From Tuctoria greenei (taxonomy: Eukaryota > Streptophyta > Magnoliopsida > Poales > Poaceae), in contig JAYESD010000001.1 of NCBI GenBank assembly GCA_036927565.1, positions 14,880,001 through 14,944,000 on the forward strand: 64,000 nucleotides of DNA, written 5' to 3'. The position numbers and the translations under genes were made by a program. Every line of letters begins with the position of its first letter. The stretch's first letter is position 1. Shown piece after piece: positions 60,600-64,000 of the stretch. The notes under the pieces are model-generated. The model saw only the letters and a program-made list of their open reading frames with translations. It was not told the DNA's origin and ran no database searches.

Positions 60600-60985
60600 A
60601 GCGCTCGCCTTCCTCGCCGTCCGGGATATCAAGAGGCGGAAGCAAAAGCTCGTGCAGGCCGACGAAGCATGGAAGCTCACTCCTTTCCAGCCCCGAGACT
60701 TCAGCGAGGCCTCCCTGCTGCGACCGACGGGAAGCTGGACACGAGCCTGGAGTTTGATTCGGAGGCGAACATCTTCGGCCACATCCGGCACACCAACATC
60801 GTCAAGCTCATGTGCTACCTCTCCCGCGCGAAGACCAAGCTCCTCATCTACAAGTACATGGACTACGGCAGCCTGGACAAGTGGCTGCACAGCCAAACAA
60901 ATGGCTGGCCAGGGACGCCATGACGAGGGCCCCGTCTGTCCTAGGAGCACCGCTGGACTGGCCGACGAGGGTCAGGGTGGCCGCC
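60600..60985 (+). pseudogene. Fragment of an LRR receptor-like kinase gene
   Basis: Three pieces in order on the plus strand. AWKLTPFQPRDFSEASLLR (about 60667) is the juxtamembrane section of HSL1/HAESA-like kinases, preceded by a basic stretch DIKRRKQKL. EFDSEANIFGHIRHTNIVK with LLIYKYMDYGSLDKWLHS (60740-60895), in another frame, is the kinase N-lobe after the C-helix and the hinge. LDWPTRVRVA (60951-60980), in a third frame, is the start of the C-lobe. The glycine loop and ATP-binding Lys between the first two pieces are missing, as is the catalytic loop. It is a captured, deleted and frameshifted copy, not a working kinase. Confidence 0.75.
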
Positions 60986-61160
60986 CCCTCAATTCCACCG
61001 CCCTCAATCCCGCTGCGTGACGCGACCTCCTCATCCCCGTCGCCCCAACGCGCTCGTGCAGCAGCTGTTCCACTGCCCCCTCAATTCCGCCGCCTTCAAT
61101 CCCGCTGCTCGGCGCGACCTCCTCATCCCGTCGCCCCCACGCGTTCGCGCAGCATCTCCT
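60985..61160. repeat. Two-copy tandem duplication in the Harbinger-type element
   Basis: CCCCCTCAATTCCACCGCC and CCCCCTCAATTCCGCCGCC start units about 90 bp apart, each continuing through GCGACCTCCTCATCCC. It arose after the kinase capture, as it follows the fragment directly. Confidence 0.7.
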
Positions 61161-61739
61161 TTTCGACTGGGACGCGATGGCGCGGCGCGATCTGCTCATC
61201 CGCGAGGTGGAGCGGCACCTCAATGACAAGGAGGTGCGCCGCGACGATGGTTGACGGTAGCCAATGTCAGCTCTCTGTTGGAGATGGCACCGAAAAAGGC
61301 TACGGTCAGATGTCCCATATGTCAAAATAGACCTCTCATTTTAGGATTTATTGTTGGAGACAGCCTTATTAAGAGTTCCATAATAGCAATTGGCTCGTCG
61401 GCCAACACCCTACCGATGTCTTTACTCAACCACCCAATAAAAAAAGCACAGCTCCTCTGCAGATCCTCTCAGCTCCGCTGCACTGGCAAATTTACACCCA
61501 CAACAACAAAGCAGATTTACATCAAAAAAAAACCTTTATGACCAACAAATTTACATCCACAAAGAAGCATATCTGAAATCATTTATAATACATATCTGGA
61601 ATCATTTGCATTCGCAAAGAAGCAGATCTATGCTTAAAAAAACAAGAAACATTACATCCACCAAGAAGCAGATTTGGAATCATTCACAATGCATGTCTAG
61701 AATCAAAACAGGCACAAAGCAGATCCAGGCTTTAAAAAA

Positions 61740-62130
61740 ACAAGAACAACGCAGCGCCGCGCACCGTCGACCGCGCCGTGGGAGGCGGAGCCGGCAGCAC
61801 GCCTGGGAGGCGGAGGTGCGACCTCGGAGGCGGAGTCGGCGGCGCGCCATGAGAGGCGGAGGCGGCGCGTCGTTGTGGAAGGCGGAGGCAGAGGTGGAAG
61901 CGGAGCCGCACCTTCGCGGTGGGAGGCGGAGCGGAGCCGCGCCGGGGCGGCGGTGGGCGCCGGGAGCCGCGTGATAGTGGTTGCGCCGGGGCGACGGTGG
62001 GCGCCGGGAGCCGTGTGGCCGAGGTTGCGCCGGGGCGGCGGGGCCGCGTGAGGTAGGGAAGCGGAGCCGCGCGAGGTTTGGAGAATGGAGACGGGGCGGC
62101 GGCTGCTGTTTTGGGAGTTGTGACCAAGAA
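61740..62130. repeat. GC-rich GGGAGGCGGAG-type short repeats
   Basis: Degenerate tandem repeats GGAGGCGGAG and CGCCGGGGCGACGGTGGGCG. Several frames are open because of composition. No gene recognised. Confidence 0.6.
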
Positions 62131-62475
62131 TGGGCGGCGAATACTAAAAGAATGGGACTAGGATTTGCTATTGAAAGTCACGGGCGGGCGCGGGTTGCGG
62201 CAAATTATTAAAAAAGACGGGCGGGAAGTTTCGTAAGATTGGCGAGCTGCACGATGCGGGACCCGGCCAGAAAGGCACGACAGATGCATATATTTAATAC
62301 CGTCGGATATTTTTTGAGGTCGACGCTTATAATTAATATTGTTGGTTTTTAAGGGTGACCGAAAGTTTTATAACTAATAGCCGTCCGGGTGTGAAACCGA
62401 CCGTTTTACGATAATATGACGGCTCCGACGTATATAAATAAACCGACGGTCTATTGTTTGTTTCTTTTAGTGTCT

Positions 62476-63143
62476 GTTTTTACAAAGCTTGAGAGCAGCT
62501 TGCTTTACTAGCGCGATCCTTCGCTTCTTGCATGGCATCAAGTCATCGCATGTAGTTGAACGGCATGGTACCCGCCTGCTTGGCGCAACTTTGAGCATAA
62601 CTATTTTTTTTAATGATTGATAAAGTTCTGATATTTTCTTACAAATAGGTTATGATCAATTTATTAAAAAATGAATACAAATAGACACTCACAGCTTATT
62701 GTCTAGAATAAGGTGACGATAATTGGATGATTAAGCACATGATTATGGATCGGACTTCATAGACTAACATTACGGCATTGTTGATCCTCTCACATTTTTC
62801 ATAAGTGCACCTCAGATCAAGCGTCCATTACTCCTCCTGTAGAGTACATGTATTTAGTATTGTGAAATTCAGTTTGAAACTCGTTCCCGACAGAAATCAA
62901 ACTCATAGAGCCTATGTAATGCTACTCATAGTACTTAATCACTAGGTTAAGCTTCTTTTCACAACTAAAAATCTTTGGAAAATGGGACTCTTTGATGTGA
63001 CCACGTATAAAAAAATATTTGGCTTTCATTAAAAATCTTCAAGTGCATTATATATTGTCTATAAATATCTAGTAATCAGACACCATCTATGCTAAAATCA
63101 TTTTTTATATAAAGATCTATGCTAAAATTATGGTAGCTCAAAC
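62476..63143. other. AT-rich stretch without a gene
   Basis: Nothing recognisable on either strand. No coding frame, terminal repeat or RNA gene is seen. Confidence 0.5.
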
Positions 63144-63757
63144 TCAAATGATGCTCTTGGAGATCTCTCGGATCACCAACTTTCTAGCCCGATGTATGGT
63201 CGCAAGGCAGAGGCACACGTGCTCTTCCAGCTCCTCGGCGAGCCTCCTTGAGTTCGACTAGCTCCTCTTCAGCTCGCTCACCATCTCGATCACCGAGCAA
63301 CCCGCGCTCGCCCTCTTCGCGCAGCGCATCGCCATGGCGTTCCCCCAATTGATGTTGTCGGAGAGTCGTGCGACGATTTGGCTCACCGTGTCGAGGTCCC
63401 TGCCGAGAACGTACGTCCCCTTCGCAGCGGCGTCGAGCTGGTCCCGCAGCCGCTGCAACGACACGGTCTTGCTGGCCCGCGTCATCTTCGGACCTGTCTC
63501 TTGAGTGCGATCGGGCATAGCCCCGACGCCGCAGCCGCACCGCGTGCCACGGCGAGGCAAGACTTCAAGAGCCTCTTGAACGCCTTCACGACCTTTAGCT
63601 TCCTCACCACCTTCCTGTGGCTTGATCTGATGCTTTGGAACACGGAATAGTACCTGTCGCGGATCTGCCGGAAGTTGCTTCGCGCGGTGCAGAACGGGTT
63701 GAGTGCGAGGGGAGCATCACCTTCACAACTAGTGCTGGCTGTACCGTCGTCTGGCAT
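63144..63757 (-). pseudogene. UPF0496-family gene, broken
   Basis: From an ATG at 63757 the first part has LALNPFCTARSNFRQIRDRY and SSHRKVVRKLKVVKAFKRL, typical of UPF0496 (DUF677) N-terminal regions. A frameshift near 63530 leads to the second part, with RDQLDAAAKGTYVLGRDLDT and VSQIVARLSDNI. An in-frame TAG at 63258-63260 interrupts it before the family C-terminus ELEEHVCLCLATIHRAR. The natural stop is at 63144-63146. It is shorter than family members I know, which suggests an internal loss as well. The cellular role of UPF0496 proteins is poorly known. It is either a decayed host gene or a copy carried by a transposon. Confidence 0.75.
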
Positions 63758-63776
63758 GCTTGCACTGCTACAATAA

Positions 63777-64000
63777 GCCTCATCACAGGCGGCTCCAAAC
63801 CTATTATCACAAACGGCTTTTAAAACCGTCTGAAATGAAGAGTCTGTGATAATCTGCAATTTCACAGGCGGAGAAGTGATACCGACTGTGAAGACACATT
63901 ATCATAGACGGTTCTTTACTTAGTCTAGCCGCCTGTGAAAAATACTTTATCATAGGCGGGTCGTGCAGCATATATAACCGTCTGTGATAAATGTCTTATC
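63777..64000. mobile_element. CACTA-like subterminal repeats at the window end
   Basis: Repeated CACAGGCGG, CCGCCTGTGA and ACCGTCTGTGATAA units in both orientations. This is the pattern of grass CACTA subterminal regions. The terminus itself lies outside the window. It directly adjoins the UPF0496 remnant. Confidence 0.55.

Larger units (their letters stand above)
60370..61365 (+). mobile_element. Harbinger-type element carrying a receptor-kinase fragment (996 bp)
   Basis: TIRs GGCTGTCTCCAACA and TGTTGGAGACAGCC with TTA TSDs at 60367-60369 and 61366-61368. The interrupted Mutator TIR shows the empty site. It has no transposase. Confidence 0.8.
59217..61407. mobile_element. Mutator-like element with long TIRs
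   Basis: Left TIR 59217-59481 pairs with 60144-60369 plus 61366-61407. The Harbinger insertion splits the right TIR. Shared phrases include GGGCTTCGATAAAATAG, CTTCTTAACATGAA and TATGAGCTCCGAAAATG. TIRs of about 265 bp around GC-rich internal DNA are typical of (Pack-)MULEs. I could not find a clear 9-bp TSD. Confidence 0.65.
59000..62472. mobile_element. F: non-autonomous CACTA element (3473 bp) with nested elements
   Basis: Left end CACTAAAGGAAATGAG, right end TTTCTTTTAGTG, with the TSD tct at 58997-58999 and 62473-62475. CGTCGG-type subterminal repeats fill about 59030-59215 and 62280-62450. It encodes no transposase. It contains a Mutator-like element, which contains a Harbinger-type element. 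The part 61410-61740 has degenerate AAGAAGCAGAT-like repeats and no gene. Confidence 0.85.

Noticed and set aside
63184..63540. 118-codon Arg-rich frame on the minus strand
   Set aside because: Wrong frame over the UPF0496 remnant, which has clear family motifs in the other frame.

Overview
The window is repeat-dense plant nuclear DNA, most likely from a grass. The evidence is a Sirevirus-type Ty1-copia element, Tekay/Del-like chromoviruses, an Athila/Tat-like Ty3-gypsy element, CACTA, Mutator-like and Harbinger elements with typical target-site duplications (TSDs), and GC-rich captured gene fragments. I see no intact host gene, no rRNA or tRNA gene, and nothing bacterial. The species cannot be named from sequence alone.

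Layout. (1) 1-29466: a Tekay-like gypsy element (B1, + strand, 19342-29466) whose 5' LTR was hit by a related solo LTR (B0, from before the window to 19341). B0 was hit by a Sirevirus (A, - strand, 649-17206; TSD cccag/cctag), and A's 5' LTR was hit by a 5.2-kb LTR-like insertion (H, 11855-17087; TSD tttgg). B1's 3' LTR carries an 874-bp solo LTR (C3, 28489-29362; TSD gtttg). (2) 29467-58287: an Athila/Tat-like element (D, + strand) whose integrase is split by B3, a solo LTR of the B family (29713-53692; TSD ggtgt). B3 contains a complete Tekay-like element (B2, - strand, 30892-50956; TSD caacc) and a solo LTR with a 230-bp TG microsatellite (E, 52157-53224; TSD ggtcg/ggccg). B2 in turn holds two full-length gag-only elements in opposite orientation: C1 (34584-39377; TSD acctc) and C2 (41856-46667; TSD agcat/agtat). 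(3) 58288-64000: a DNA-transposon district. It has the right end of a CACTA element, a Tourist-like MITE, and a 3.5-kb CACTA element (59000-62472; TSD tct). That CACTA contains a long-TIR Mutator-like element, whose right TIR holds a Harbinger-type element (60370-61365; TSD TTA) carrying a receptor-kinase gene fragment. The window ends with a broken UPF0496-family gene next to CACTA-like subterminal repeats.

How the pieces relate. All gag and pol genes are broken by stops, frameshifts, catalytic substitutions or insertions, so none looks able to move by itself. The short gag-only C elements would have needed proteins supplied in trans. The most notable pattern is a 12-bp palindrome, CGGACTAGTCCG, and its variant CGGACTTGTCCG. 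It forms arrays in the U3 regions, upstream of the TATA box, of both the copia element A and the unrelated gypsy family B, with a second pair of motifs downstream of the TATA box in each. A second notable pattern is the C family: its long open frame runs through the polypurine tract into the LTR, and its LTR contains an internal polypurine tract plus LTR-start sequence that coincides with the true end of the shorter C3 LTR.
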